Shown here piece by piece: positions 1 to 8,444 of a stretch of DNA of 40,961 bases (within the stretch, counting starts at the first letter, position 1; the number at the start of each line of letters is the position of its first letter). The DNA is from a virus, in the IMG/VR virus record IMGVR_UViG_3300009285_000854, positions 1 through 40,961 of that record; one strand, 5' to 3'. The notes beneath the pieces were generated by a model. That model made no database searches and was not told the origin of the DNA. It saw nothing but the letters and a program-made list of their open reading frames with translations. Made by a program: the position numbers and the translations under genes.

Positions 1-1323
1 GGATGGAAACTCTATTTTCACCACGATGATGAGGTGGGAAAACTTACCGAGGGACTATCATGCTGGACACGTCACCTTGTAGTAAAAGAGACATTGGGAG
101 AGGGTGTGAACATCAAGGGGTTCACCATAAAGACATCTACTGTTGGAGAGATGGAAAAAGGGGGAGGTCGTGTGTTTAAGCATCAGTGTGAGATGAGTAA
201 TTATTACCGGAGAAACCCCAATGGTCAGCCGGAGTCAGGACTTGCCACATTGTTTATACCCGCCTATGATGGATTGGATGGGTTCATTGATGAGTACGGA
301 ATGAGTGTCATCCACACACCAAATAAACAGCAGAGAGAGTACATCGGAAGTGACATTGGAGCAAAAGAGTACATCTTAAACCAGAGAAAGAGTTATTCCG
401 CAAAGGGTGATCAGGAGGCATTGTCTGAGGAGATACGCAAGTTCCCGATACGGTTTGCAGAGTGTTTTCGCACATCAGCCAAGTCATCAGGGTTCAACAT
501 GAACAAACTCGAATCATATATTGATGAACTATCCTTCAGCAGACAAAATATAGCAGTAGGCAACCTTGTATGGAAGGGAAATATCAGGGACAGTAGGGTG
601 GAGTTTGTCGCTAATTCACAGGGCAAATTCAGGATAAGCCACCAGCTAAATGACAATGAATCGAATAAGAAGTTTTGGAGTGACGAGGAGGAAGGGTGGA
701 AGCCTGCCAATGCCCATTGGGGAGTAGCCGGAGGAGACCCGTTCAAGTTCAACATCACCAAGGGAAATCGCAAGTCCAAAGGAGGTGGTGCAGTAGTCAA
801 GAAAGGGATGATAAAGGATGGTGACTTCGCGATGAAGCGTAAGTTTGCCTGCACCTATGCTCAGAGGACATACGACAAGAACATCTATGGAGAGGATATG
901 TTGATGATGTGCATCTATTTCGGAGTGCCTATGTTCCCTGAGATTGACGTGCCGTTCCTGTGGGACTATTTCAGAGACAGGGGTTATCAGGGATACTTGC
1001 TTTATAAGATGGACCCGAACTCATTCAAGATAAGCAACACCCCCGGTGACACCGCAAACCGCACTAAACAGGACATCTTTACAGAGTACATGACATGGAT
1101 TGAGAATGAAGCAGATATAGAGAATCACACTGAGATATTGGAGGAGTGCAGGGATATTGATGGCCCGGAGGATATGACTAATTATGACCTATTCACAGCA
1201 GGGGGGTACGCATTACTTGGCACACGTGGATTATTTGATGAGATAGCACAGATAGATGAAAAGGGGTACACCATGGATAATTATTTAAAGAAGATCACTT
1301 ACAGTTCACTCAGAAGTTATTAA
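1..1323 (+). CDS. Terminase large subunit, 5' end outside window
   Basis: This frame is open from base 1, so the GTG at 34 is probably internal and the gene starts upstream. About 440 C-terminal residues are visible. They look like the nuclease half of a phage large terminase, the motor that packages DNA into the prohead: a GGDPFKFN-type acidic motif near 730-755 followed by a KGGGAVV strand, and a C-terminal tail with a NYDLFTAGGYALLG-type motif common at terminase ends. The ATPase Walker motifs are not in the window. It is followed immediately by portal, scaffold and capsid genes, the usual head order. The C-terminal region holds an ILEECRDI stretch that recurs in the protein at 40103. Family assignment is from motif recognition and context. 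Confidence 0.85.
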   Translation, partial: GWKLYFHHDDEVGKLTEGLSCWTRHLVVKETLGEGVNIKGFTIKTSTVGEMEKGGGRVFKHQCEMSNYYRRNPNGQPESGLATLFIPAYDGLDGFIDEYGMSVIHTPNKQQREYIGSDIGAKEYILNQRKSYSAKGDQEALSEEIRKFPIRFAECFRTSAKSSGFNMNKLESYIDELSFSRQNIAVGNLVWKGNIRDSRVEFVANSQGKFRISHQLNDNESNKKFWSDEEEGWKPANAHWGVAGGDPFKFNITKGNRKSKGGGAVVKKGMIKDGDFAMKRKFACTYAQRTYDKNIYGEDMLMMCIYFGVPMFPEIDVPFLWDYFRDRGYQGYLLYKMDPNSFKISNTPGDTANRTKQDIFTEYMTWIENEADIENHTEILEECRDIDGPEDMTNYDLFTAGGYALLGTRGLFDEIAQIDEKGYTMDNYLKKITYSSLRSY

Positions 1324-1344
1324 CTTTACTCAAATTTCTAACAC

Positions 1345-3639
1345 ATGGCAGTCGCATTTGAGCAATACATAAAAGGTGGATATGCCTTTCCAAAAGACGA
1401 CATCAATCCAGATGATAAGAATGAAAAATGGGGCAAACAGTGGTGTGAAGCCATGTATGCTCGCTGGCGACAGGGCAAAACAGCCATCCCTTACAGTGCC
1501 ATTGATGAAATAAAGCATCTGAGGTTACTTGCAGATGGTCGTCAGAGTCCCCTTAAATACCAGAAAATATTAGTTGACGTAAGTGAAGCCAATGGCGCAG
1601 TCACCGGATATATGAACATCAGTTGGGAGGTATATTCTGTGATGCCTAAGTTCCTGAGAGTGGTTGAGGGCATGATGGAGCAGACCGATCATCAGGTGGT
1701 AGCCACAGCCGTTGACCCATCCAGCACCGAAGAAAAAGAATCTGCAAAACTGGATATGCAGTACCGGATGAAGTTCAAAGAGACACTTGACTATATTGAC
1801 AAATCCATGGGAATTGACCGGTCAGGTGAATACGTGCCTGAGTCAATGGAAGAGCTGAATCTGTATGAAGGAGCAGGGGGATTTAAACTTGCCAAGGAGA
1901 CAGAGATCGAGCAGGGACTTGACTATACATTCTACATATCACAGTGGAAAGAGATTAAGAAACAGATCATACGTGACTTTTGCGTAATCAACTGTGCAGC
2001 AACAAAGGACTATACCGATCAGTACACCAAGAAAGTAAATGTGCGATATGTTGACCCCGGAGTCTTTGTAGGTCAATACTCAAAGCACAATGACCACCGC
2101 AACATGGAATATGGTGGCGAGATCATCCAAGTAACAATATCAGACCTTCGTAAACTTAACCCCGATATTCCCGAAAGCGAATTACAGGCATTGGCAAAGC
2201 AGTATGGAGGAGTAGGAGGTAACCCATCCCTTGACAGTTACAGTTACGATGACGATATGCACACAGGCAACTATGACGGATTTCTTGTTGATGTCATGGA
2301 TGCAGAATGGTTCTCGGTAAACAGCAAGTATAAGACCAAGAGAAAAGCACCTGATGGTACAGAGAACATGTATGATGAGGAGTTTGGAAAAGTCTATAAC
2401 ACCGATAAGAAGAAAACTGAGAAGTTTGACATAAAAGTTGTTTATAAGTGCAAGTGGATTATCGGTTCCGGTTATGTTTATGATTTTGGCTTGCAGTATG
2501 ATGTGCCACGTCCGGGCAAGAAAGAAGTGGAGTTGTCATATCACCTTTACAAACTACCATACAGGTCACTGGTAAGTTTGTCAGAAGCACATCTTGACCA
2601 GATGGCACTCGGATTTTATAAGCTGCAGAACGCAATAGCCATGGCATCACCTCCGGGTATTGCCATTGAGTTCACGTCACTTCAAAATATGACCCTTGGC
2701 ACAAACAAGATGCAGCCATTGGAGATATTAAAGATCAAGAGGCAAACCGGAGACTTGATCTGGAAAGCCACCACACATAAGGGTAATCCCAATCTCCCTG
2801 CAGGCAGAAACCCGATACAGGAGTTACAGGGAGGCATAGGCGCACAGCTAAATGAGTTCCTGACATTATTCGAGTTCAACACCAATGCTATACGTGAACT
2901 TACAGGCATAAATCAGATTGCAGACGCATCCGCACCTAATCCCGAGATGTCGGTAGGAGGGTCGGAAATGGCACTTGCAGCAACTAATAACGCACTCAGA
3001 CCTATTTACAGTGGCTATATTGACATTAAGGAGCAAACGGCAAGGAACATCTCTCTGAGATTACAATTGCTTATTGCCCATGATAAAGAGGCTTATAAGG
3101 GTTATATGCCCGTGATAGGCACAATAGGGGTGCAGGTTATAAGCGTAGGCGCAGACACCGTGGATGCTGATTATTACATCAAATATGAGGCAAAACCCAC
3201 GAAAGAGAGGAAAGAGATCATCCGTCAGGCAGCAGTACAGGCAATGAATCCTGACCGGGATGGTATAATCGGGATTGAGTTGGCCGACTTTTTGATGATC
3301 GAAAGACTTCTTGAAGGAGGTAGTTTGAAATACGCAGAGGCATTCTTGAACCACAAAACCAAAAAGAATAAGGAAAGACAGCAGAAGTTACAAGAAGCTA
3401 ACATGAACTTGGATAAACAACGGGAACAAGAAGCAATTAAGCTGAAAGATGAACTTTTAAAAGCTGAGGAAAAAGTTAAGTCAGATGAGGAAATAAGAGT
3501 TTATGATGCTAAAAAGCAGATTGATGAGAAATATGCCAAGTTGCAACACGAAAGAGACATGGAAAAACTTGGATTACAGAGCTCTCTTAATATCATCGAA
3601 AAGACATCAGAGGTAGAATCGGCAGTACCCGTATCATAA
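1345..3639 (+). CDS. Portal protein
   Basis: A 764-residue protein directly between terminase and scaffold, the standard place and size for the portal of Bacteroidetes podovirus-like phages. The portal forms the dodecameric ring through which DNA enters and leaves the head. The N-terminal two thirds is mixed alpha/beta. A region around residues 430-570 (YRSLVSLSEAHLDQM... then NEFLTLFEFNTNAIREL and a glycine-rich SVGGSEMALAATNNAL) resembles the helical stem and wing of portals. The last roughly 90 residues form a charged coiled coil, typical of portal C-termini. The ATG at 1345 follows an A/T-rich stretch 21 nt after the terminase stop. Function is inferred from order, size and general sequence character. 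Confidence 0.8.
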   Translation: MAVAFEQYIKGGYAFPKDDINPDDKNEKWGKQWCEAMYARWRQGKTAIPYSAIDEIKHLRLLADGRQSPLKYQKILVDVSEANGAVTGYMNISWEVYSVMPKFLRVVEGMMEQTDHQVVATAVDPSSTEEKESAKLDMQYRMKFKETLDYIDKSMGIDRSGEYVPESMEELNLYEGAGGFKLAKETEIEQGLDYTFYISQWKEIKKQIIRDFCVINCAATKDYTDQYTKKVNVRYVDPGVFVGQYSKHNDHRNMEYGGEIIQVTISDLRKLNPDIPESELQALAKQYGGVGGNPSLDSYSYDDDMHTGNYDGFLVDVMDAEWFSVNSKYKTKRKAPDGTENMYDEEFGKVYNTDKKKTEKFDIKVVYKCKWIIGSGYVYDFGLQYDVPRPGKKEVELSYHLYKLPYRSLVSLSEAHLDQMALGFYKLQNAIAMASPPGIAIEFTSLQNMTLGTNKMQPLEILKIKRQTGDLIWKATTHKGNPNLPAGRNPIQELQGGIGAQLNEFLTLFEFNTNAIRELTGINQIADASAPNPEMSVGGSEMALAATNNALRPIYSGYIDIKEQTARNISLRLQLLIAHDKEAYKGYMPVIGTIGVQVISVGADTVDADYYIKYEAKPTKERKEIIRQAAVQAMNPDRDGIIGIELADFLMIERLLEGGSLKYAEAFLNHKTKKNKERQQKLQEANMNLDKQREQEAIKLKDELLKAEEKVKSDEEIRVYDAKKQIDEKYAKLQHERDMEKLGLQSSLNIIEKTSEVESAVPVS

Positions 3640-3645
3640 GTTTTA

Positions 3646-3653
3646 TAAATTTG
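3646..3653 (+). promoter_or_regulatory. Candidate promoter -7 box (TAAATTTG)
   Basis: The 8-mer TAAATTTG matches the Bacteroidetes -7 consensus TAnnTTTG and lies in the 38-nt gap between portal and scaffold, 25 nt before the scaffold ATG. No good -33 TTTG is found 19-22 nt upstream, so this is a weak candidate that could add transcription to the scaffold and capsid genes. Confidence 0.35.
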
Positions 3654-3677
3654 TAGAACCTAAAATAAATAGACACT

Positions 3678-4859
3678 ATGGCAAAGAATGACGGCAGAGA
3701 CGCAGAGATGAACGCACTCTTAGAAGTACAGGGAGTGGATCAGGCATCAATAACGGCACAGTTGAACAAAATTAAGGGAGTAGAAACACCTGTAATAGAG
3801 AAAAACCCGGAAGAAAAAAAGCCAGAGGAGAAAAAACCCGAGGAGATCAAGCCGGAAGATAAGTCAAAGAACGTATCCGATCCAGAGACTATCCGCACTG
3901 ACATGCTCCACGAGATGTGGGGAGATCAGTTTAAGACGGTTGAGGATTTTAAAAAAGCAAATATACCCGCATCACTTCAAGAACTGGTGACTCTGAGACA
4001 GAAGAACCAGGAACTTGACGCACTCGTTAAGGCAAAACCAAAGCATCAGTTTGCAAATGATGACATTGCCAAGATGAATGAGTTTGTAAGGGAGACGGGC
4101 ATCAAAGACGTTACGGTTTTCAACAAACTAAATGCAGCCGACTTAGCAAATATGTCTGACATAGATGCGTTATCGCTGTATCATGTTATTGAGAATCCAC
4201 GTCTTGCAAGCGAAAGTCCACAGGAGATACGAGGGTATTTCGAGAGGAAATACAATGTGGACAAAGCAAAAGTAGAGGCAGGAGAACTTACCGAGCAGGA
4301 ATTGAAGTACAACCAGATGGATTTGCAGATTGAAGCTGAGAAAGCCAAAGGGAAACTTCTTGAACTGAAAGGCAAGATCAAGATGCCTGAACCCGTGGCA
4401 GAAGAAGCCATGGCATCAAAAAAGTGGACGCCTGAAATTGAGACCAAACAGAAGTCCGTATGGTCATCGGTAAACGAAAAGATGGGTGAGGAGTTTGCAA
4501 AGATTCCAATAGTCCTTAAAGGAGCCAAGGAACCAATTGTCAACTTTGTATTACCAGAGGAGACGAGGAAGTCAATACTGCAAAACGCCCTTGATTATGT
4601 AGTTAGCAACCAGTTGGAAGTTAATGAGGATAATGTAAAGAGTGTAGCAGGCGCAATGTACTCCGATATACTATTTACTCACAGGGAGGACATCTACCAT
4701 GCCATATTTGAGCGTGCAAGAAGTCTTACTGAGGAGGAGATATTGAAAGTTTACCATAATCCTTCAAAAAAGAACACCGATGCTCCACCGCCCACAGGAG
4801 GAAAGGATAAGTTGGAGGAACAGAGGCAGGCGGCCTACAACATTGAGATGGGCAAGTAA
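3678..4859 (+). CDS. Putative capsid scaffolding protein
   Basis: A 393-residue, highly charged, helix-rich protein located between portal and major capsid protein, where scaffolding proteins lie. Residues about 40-65 carry a tandem KPEE-type repeat, a low-complexity acidic/basic linker. Residues about 100-300 are predominantly helical with heptad-like patterns. The C-terminus ends in a short basic stretch, a feature often used for capsid binding. Scaffolds co-assemble with capsid protein into the prohead and are then removed. No protease gene is seen next to it. Identification is by position and composition, because scaffold sequences are poorly conserved. Confidence 0.65.
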   Translation: MAKNDGRDAEMNALLEVQGVDQASITAQLNKIKGVETPVIEKNPEEKKPEEKKPEEIKPEDKSKNVSDPETIRTDMLHEMWGDQFKTVEDFKKANIPASLQELVTLRQKNQELDALVKAKPKHQFANDDIAKMNEFVRETGIKDVTVFNKLNAADLANMSDIDALSLYHVIENPRLASESPQEIRGYFERKYNVDKAKVEAGELTEQELKYNQMDLQIEAEKAKGKLLELKGKIKMPEPVAEEAMASKKWTPEIETKQKSVWSSVNEKMGEEFAKIPIVLKGAKEPIVNFVLPEETRKSILQNALDYVVSNQLEVNEDNVKSVAGAMYSDILFTHREDIYHAIFERARSLTEEEILKVYHNPSKKNTDAPPPTGGKDKLEEQRQAAYNIEMGK

Positions 4860-4926
4860 TTTTTAAGACAGTAATCACAAGAGGCAATGTATTGTTAAAT
4901 AGTATTCATTAAAAAATTTTAATACA

Positions 4927-6300
4927 ATGGGACCAGAAGCTATTGCTCAAATATACGCCTCGGACATCATTTCAAACTTTGACCTTCACAAGCCAGAGAT
5001 TCTGAATACCCTGTTTAGCAGGTTTGGTGATCAGGGCGCAAGCTATTTTCAGTTGATCAGATCCATGGGATTTGAATCCCCTGTAGCGAACGACACATAC
5101 GGACACTTTGAGGACAATCATGTTCACGAGGTAGTTCATGTTTTGGCAAACGTGGGACAACCCGCAGTCGGAGCGAATATATCGTTCACACTCGATCCGG
5201 TTGACCTTGATGCAAATAATAATTTTTATGTTAGGCTTTGGGACATTATGATGTTTCCGAATGAAGTTACAGGGTCAGTGATTGACCTTGACGTGACCGT
5301 TCCGGCAGCACCCATAATCACCGTAAGGCTTAATGAGATAACCGACCAGTTCCCTGCACTCACAGCGGGAGAAGAACTGATAATCACATCCAGTGGTTTC
5401 TCAGAAGGATCAGGACAGCCAGCAGGCGCAGTATCCGGCACATGGGAATATGATAACGATGCTCAGATCATAAAGGAATCCATGGGGGTTACAGGTTCGG
5501 AGATGGTGAATCAGTCATGGGTAACTGTGACCAGCGAAGGACAGGCACTTCCGGCATTCTATTTCAAAGGACAGATTGATCTTGACTACCGCTTGGCACT
5601 GAAAATTGATGGTGCTTTGCTTTGGCAGAAGAGGTCAACTAACGTTATCACTGACCCTGATACAGGTCGTCCAATCAAGACCACAGAAGGTCTTATTCCT
5701 TACATCAGACGAGTAGGAAATGAGCAGACAAGTGTTGATGGTGCATTTACCGTGGATGAGTTTGACGAGATGAGCAACACCCTTGACAGGGAGTTTGCAG
5801 GAAACCATATTCTCGGACTGCTTGGCATATCACTGCATCAGGACATCGAGAATGCTCTTGTGGCTTATTTCCAGAACACCAACATCCAGTTTGCAAAGCA
5901 GGCAACCAACGAGGTTCTGTTCAAGTCAAACGAGGCTCTGAGTGCATCGGTGAACTTCACCTATCTGACAAAATCAGAAAGGACATTTATGTTCAAGAGA
6001 ATGGGCGGATTCAATAACAAGAAGCTCGCAGGAGCAGACGGTTATTCTGCACGTAAGATGGGAGTATTCCTTCCCCTGAACAAGAAAAAAGACCCCAAAT
6101 CCGGTAATATGGTTGACAGCATTGGTACTCGTTACCGTGCTCTTGGCAAGTACAGCCGGAGAATGGAAGTTTGGCAGGTAGGCGGTGCAGGTGAAGGTCT
6201 GAAAGTGACTGACATTGATGAACGCAACACATACCAGAGATGCCATATTGGTGCACACCAGAGAGGTGGAAACCAGATGGTCATTCTGGAAGCAGTTTAA
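4927..6300 (+). CDS. Major capsid protein
   Basis: A 457-residue protein after the scaffold and before a strong hairpin, the expected place for the HK97-fold major capsid protein. The N-terminal roughly 65 residues are helical. Residues 80-180 are beta-rich with a short insertion (around 118-165) that may form a surface domain. The second half contains IPYIRRVGN, then a long helix (EFDEMSNTLDREFAGNH) and a C-terminal beta region, in line with P-domain spine helix and A-domain. The upstream gap of 67 nt is A/T rich and contains no clear promoter. The compact hairpin directly after the stop suggests 3' end stabilisation of an abundant message. Fold assignment is inference. Confidence 0.75.
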   Translation: MGPEAIAQIYASDIISNFDLHKPEILNTLFSRFGDQGASYFQLIRSMGFESPVANDTYGHFEDNHVHEVVHVLANVGQPAVGANISFTLDPVDLDANNNFYVRLWDIMMFPNEVTGSVIDLDVTVPAAPIITVRLNEITDQFPALTAGEELIITSSGFSEGSGQPAGAVSGTWEYDNDAQIIKESMGVTGSEMVNQSWVTVTSEGQALPAFYFKGQIDLDYRLALKIDGALLWQKRSTNVITDPDTGRPIKTTEGLIPYIRRVGNEQTSVDGAFTVDEFDEMSNTLDREFAGNHILGLLGISLHQDIENALVAYFQNTNIQFAKQATNEVLFKSNEALSASVNFTYLTKSERTFMFKRMGGFNNKKLAGADGYSARKMGVFLPLNKKKDPKSGNMVDSIGTRYRALGKYSRRMEVWQVGGAGEGLKVTDIDERNTYQRCHIGAHQRGGNQMVILEAV

Positions 6301-6320
6301 GGTTTTGTAACCACAGGAGA

Positions 6321-6342
6321 GGGATGAGGGGAACTTCATCCC
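6321..6342 (+). terminator. Hairpin downstream of major capsid gene
   Basis: GGGATGA at 6321-6327 pairs perfectly with TCATCCC at 6336-6342 around an 8-nt loop. The following bases are T-rich (atcttcttta) but lack a clean U run, so it may be a partial terminator or a 3' end that protects capsid mRNA while allowing read-through into the next gene. Confidence 0.5.
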
Positions 6343-6364
6343 ATCTTCTTTAATATTAATAGCT

Positions 6365-7318
6365 ATGTTATACAAAAATGATGAAATCTATGATTTAAGA
6401 ACCAGACCAGAAGAGATTAAGAAGATTGAAAAGTATTTTCACGGCAAATTCCCGGTCAAGGTAGTGTATCCTCCAAACAGGATTGTTCCAAGCAAACTGA
6501 AGCACAACCGCAAACCTGACAAACCCAACTCCATCTCATTTGATTTAAAAGCCATCGTTAAGACTCCTGACGGTACGGAGGTATGGAGATATGCAGAGAA
6601 TGTCACGGTGAATGAAAAAGGAGTCAAGAGGTACACCCCGAAGAAATTCCTGTTTTTTGGCTCAAAATGGCTGAAGCGCAATGACATCGAGCTCATCTAT
6701 TTCCTTCTGAGAAAATCTGAGTATCGCCTTATAAGCGAGGAAGAACTTAAAGCAGACCCAAAACTGGTGCAGTCAACATCACCAAAGTTTGTCTTTGAGG
6801 ATCTTGTCACCGAGGCAGAAAAGAGGGCTGAGAAGAAACGTATTGCCACCAAGATTGACGGACTACTCTATGGCGAGGACTTTGGATTATCAGAAGTCAA
6901 GTTACGTGAGGTTGCCAAGGCATACTTCATTCCTGGTGTTGATGATTACACTCTGGCACAGGTCAAGTGGCAACTCGAGAATAAGGTTAATGAGACCAAG
7001 AACGGCCCCGATGAGTTTTTCCGCATGGTAGGTGCAGATGAGGAGATCAAGACACGGGTGTCGATAACGAAAGCTGTTGACATGCAGATATTGGTTTACG
7101 AGAACACCGGAAAGATGAAAAGATGGGTGTGGAAAACCAAAGAAGGTGTTGAGCAGATATGCAAAGTGCCACCAGATAAGAGTCCAAATGAAGCCTTGTA
7201 TGAACATTACCTTGGAAACGAGGGATTCCGTCAGGACGTACAGGCTGTATTGCTGACAAAAAACCCCAAGGCTGGCAAGGATAAACCCAAAGATAAAGAG
7301 GGCGAGGGGGACGAATAA
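6365..7318 (+). CDS. Head protein of unknown function, after capsid gene
   Basis: A 317-residue soluble protein encoded after the capsid gene and before a strong terminator. The N-terminal half is beta-rich and basic, with YTPKKFLFFGSKWL around residues 90-105. The middle (about 150-220) is helical and charged (TEAEKRAEKKRIATK). The C-terminus is a Lys/Asp/Glu tail (KDKPKDKEGEGDE). I do not recognise the family. Its position suggests a head-completion, decoration or vertex protein. The ATG at 6365 is preceded by TTAATATTAATAGCT, typical of the A/T-rich starts here. Confidence 0.6.
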   Translation: MLYKNDEIYDLRTRPEEIKKIEKYFHGKFPVKVVYPPNRIVPSKLKHNRKPDKPNSISFDLKAIVKTPDGTEVWRYAENVTVNEKGVKRYTPKKFLFFGSKWLKRNDIELIYFLLRKSEYRLISEEELKADPKLVQSTSPKFVFEDLVTEAEKRAEKKRIATKIDGLLYGEDFGLSEVKLREVAKAYFIPGVDDYTLAQVKWQLENKVNETKNGPDEFFRMVGADEEIKTRVSITKAVDMQILVYENTGKMKRWVWKTKEGVEQICKVPPDKSPNEALYEHYLGNEGFRQDVQAVLLTKNPKAGKDKPKDKEGEGDE

Positions 7319-7348
7319 TATTCTTTTTTCTGAGTGCTTTCATGTCAG

Positions 7349-7380
7349 GCCGGATTTTTTAACGAGAATCCGGCTTTTTT
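7349..7380 (+). terminator. Strong intrinsic terminator ending the head operon
   Basis: GCCGGATT at 7349-7356 pairs with AATCCGGC at 7367-7374 (8 perfect base pairs, 10-nt loop) and is followed at once by six T residues (7375-7380). It lies 31 nt after the stop of the preceding gene. It probably marks the end of the packaging/head transcription unit. Confidence 0.9.
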
Positions 7381-7444
7381 CATTGAAATGATTTAACTTT
7401 ATGCGAGTTTTGTAAGTAAGTAGTAACACGTAAAACGTATAGCC

Positions 7445-7729
7445 ATGGAGATAGAAAATAAAATTATCGGCAGTGAAGGTCGTCAGACAGTTGTTGGTGT
7501 CGGGCCACACGCAGTAAAGACCGGATATAAGGCATACGGATGTTCTGTGAGAGTCGATGCCACCCAAATCAAGTCTATTACTCAATCAGGAGTAGCAGTG
7601 GTAGATGACTCCAATGAGAATATTGCACTCATAGTGAATGAGTACATCCCGTTTAATCCTCCAATAACATCAATAACGCTCAATGGGTTAAATGATTCTG
7701 TGGCCTTATGGCTACAACCATTAAAATAA
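7445..7729 (+). CDS. Small hypothetical virion-region protein
   Basis: A 94-residue protein with alternating beta-strand character throughout and no transmembrane segment: VVGVGPHAVKTGY, then SITQSGVAVVDD and a proline-rich IPFNPPITSITLNG near the end. This suggests a small beta-sandwich such as a decoration or head-fibre base protein, but I do not recognise the family. It is the first gene after the 7349-7380 terminator. A homing endonuclease gene starts 7 nt after its stop and has probably inserted between it and the adhesin gene. Confidence 0.55.
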   Translation: MEIENKIIGSEGRQTVVGVGPHAVKTGYKAYGCSVRVDATQIKSITQSGVAVVDDSNENIALIVNEYIPFNPPITSITLNGLNDSVALWLQPLK

Positions 7730-7735
7730 AATATA

Positions 7736-8440
7736 ATGGCCCCGGTTAGCGGAATATATCAAATTCAGTCTAAGATTAAACCCGAAAGGATTTATATCGG
7801 GAGTGCAATGAATATAAAAGATAGATGGAAAGTCCATTTGCGAGATTTTAAACAGAGAGGACATCATTCTGTTAAGTTTAAAAACCATTTTAATAAGTAC
7901 GGAGAATCCGATTTGATATTTACGATTATAGAACCCTGCTTTTCTGCGTTTTTACTTGCAAGAGAACAATATTATCTCGATACATTAAAACCCTATTTTA
8001 ATTTATGTAAAATTGCAGGGAGCAGGTTTGGTGTTAAGGGGCAGATTCCATGGAACAAGGGGAAGAAAGATTGTTTTTCAGATGAAACCATACAGCAGAT
8101 GAGTAATTCGCATAAAGGACAGTCTCCTTCTAATAAAGGTACTAAAGGTGTTGTGATCGCATGGAACAAAGGTAAAAAAACAGGAAAACCTTCATGGAAT
8201 AAAGGGATGAAGAACGTAATATCAGAAGATACTCGGAAGCGGATGAGTGATGCAAGAAAAGGGAAATATGCAGATGCAAATCATCCCTTCTTCGGGAAAC
8301 ATCATAAGCCGGAATCTAATTTAAAAAATAAGATAGCTCATATAAATAAACTAGTATCAGAAATCACCAAACAAAAAATGAGCAATTCTCGAAAGATAAG
8401 AGCTATGAGAGAAAAGGAATTAATAAATTTAAAACCATAA
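7736..8440 (+). CDS. GIY-YIG homing endonuclease with NUMOD3 repeats
   Basis: A 234-residue free-standing homing endonuclease. The nuclease domain is residues 5-95: GIY at 6-8, YIGS at 20-23, the expected catalytic Arg30, the KYG turn at 54-56 and the expected metal-binding Glu77 in REQYYLDTLKPYFN. Residues from about 105 carry NUMOD3-like DNA-contact repeats built on WNKGKK and MSxxxKG units. Such enzymes cut an intron-less or gene-less allele and spread by repair. It sits between two virion genes with 6-nt and 4-nt gaps, has no promoter of its own and is probably transcribed with the operon. Its first 30 codons are nearly identical in DNA to the copy at 13297, and it is also close to the copy at 31481. 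All expected catalytic residues are present. Confidence 0.92.
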   Translation: MAPVSGIYQIQSKIKPERIYIGSAMNIKDRWKVHLRDFKQRGHHSVKFKNHFNKYGESDLIFTIIEPCFSAFLLAREQYYLDTLKPYFNLCKIAGSRFGVKGQIPWNKGKKDCFSDETIQQMSNSHKGQSPSNKGTKGVVIAWNKGKKTGKPSWNKGMKNVISEDTRKRMSDARKGKYADANHPFFGKHHKPESNLKNKIAHINKLVSEITKQKMSNSRKIRAMREKELINLKP

Positions 8441-8444
8441 TCCA

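Noticed and set aside
411-854. 147-codon open frame on the minus strand
   Set aside because: It lies wholly inside the terminase gene and has no domain or promoter; the same holds for other minus-strand frames in the window.
1321-1328. TAACTTTA as promoter before the portal gene
   Set aside because: It overlaps the terminase stop, deviates from TAnnTTTG and has no -33 box.
7394-7401. TAACTTTA promoter after the 7349-7380 terminator
   Set aside because: A promoter is expected in this gap, but the box is imperfect and has no -33 partner, so it is not listed as a feature.
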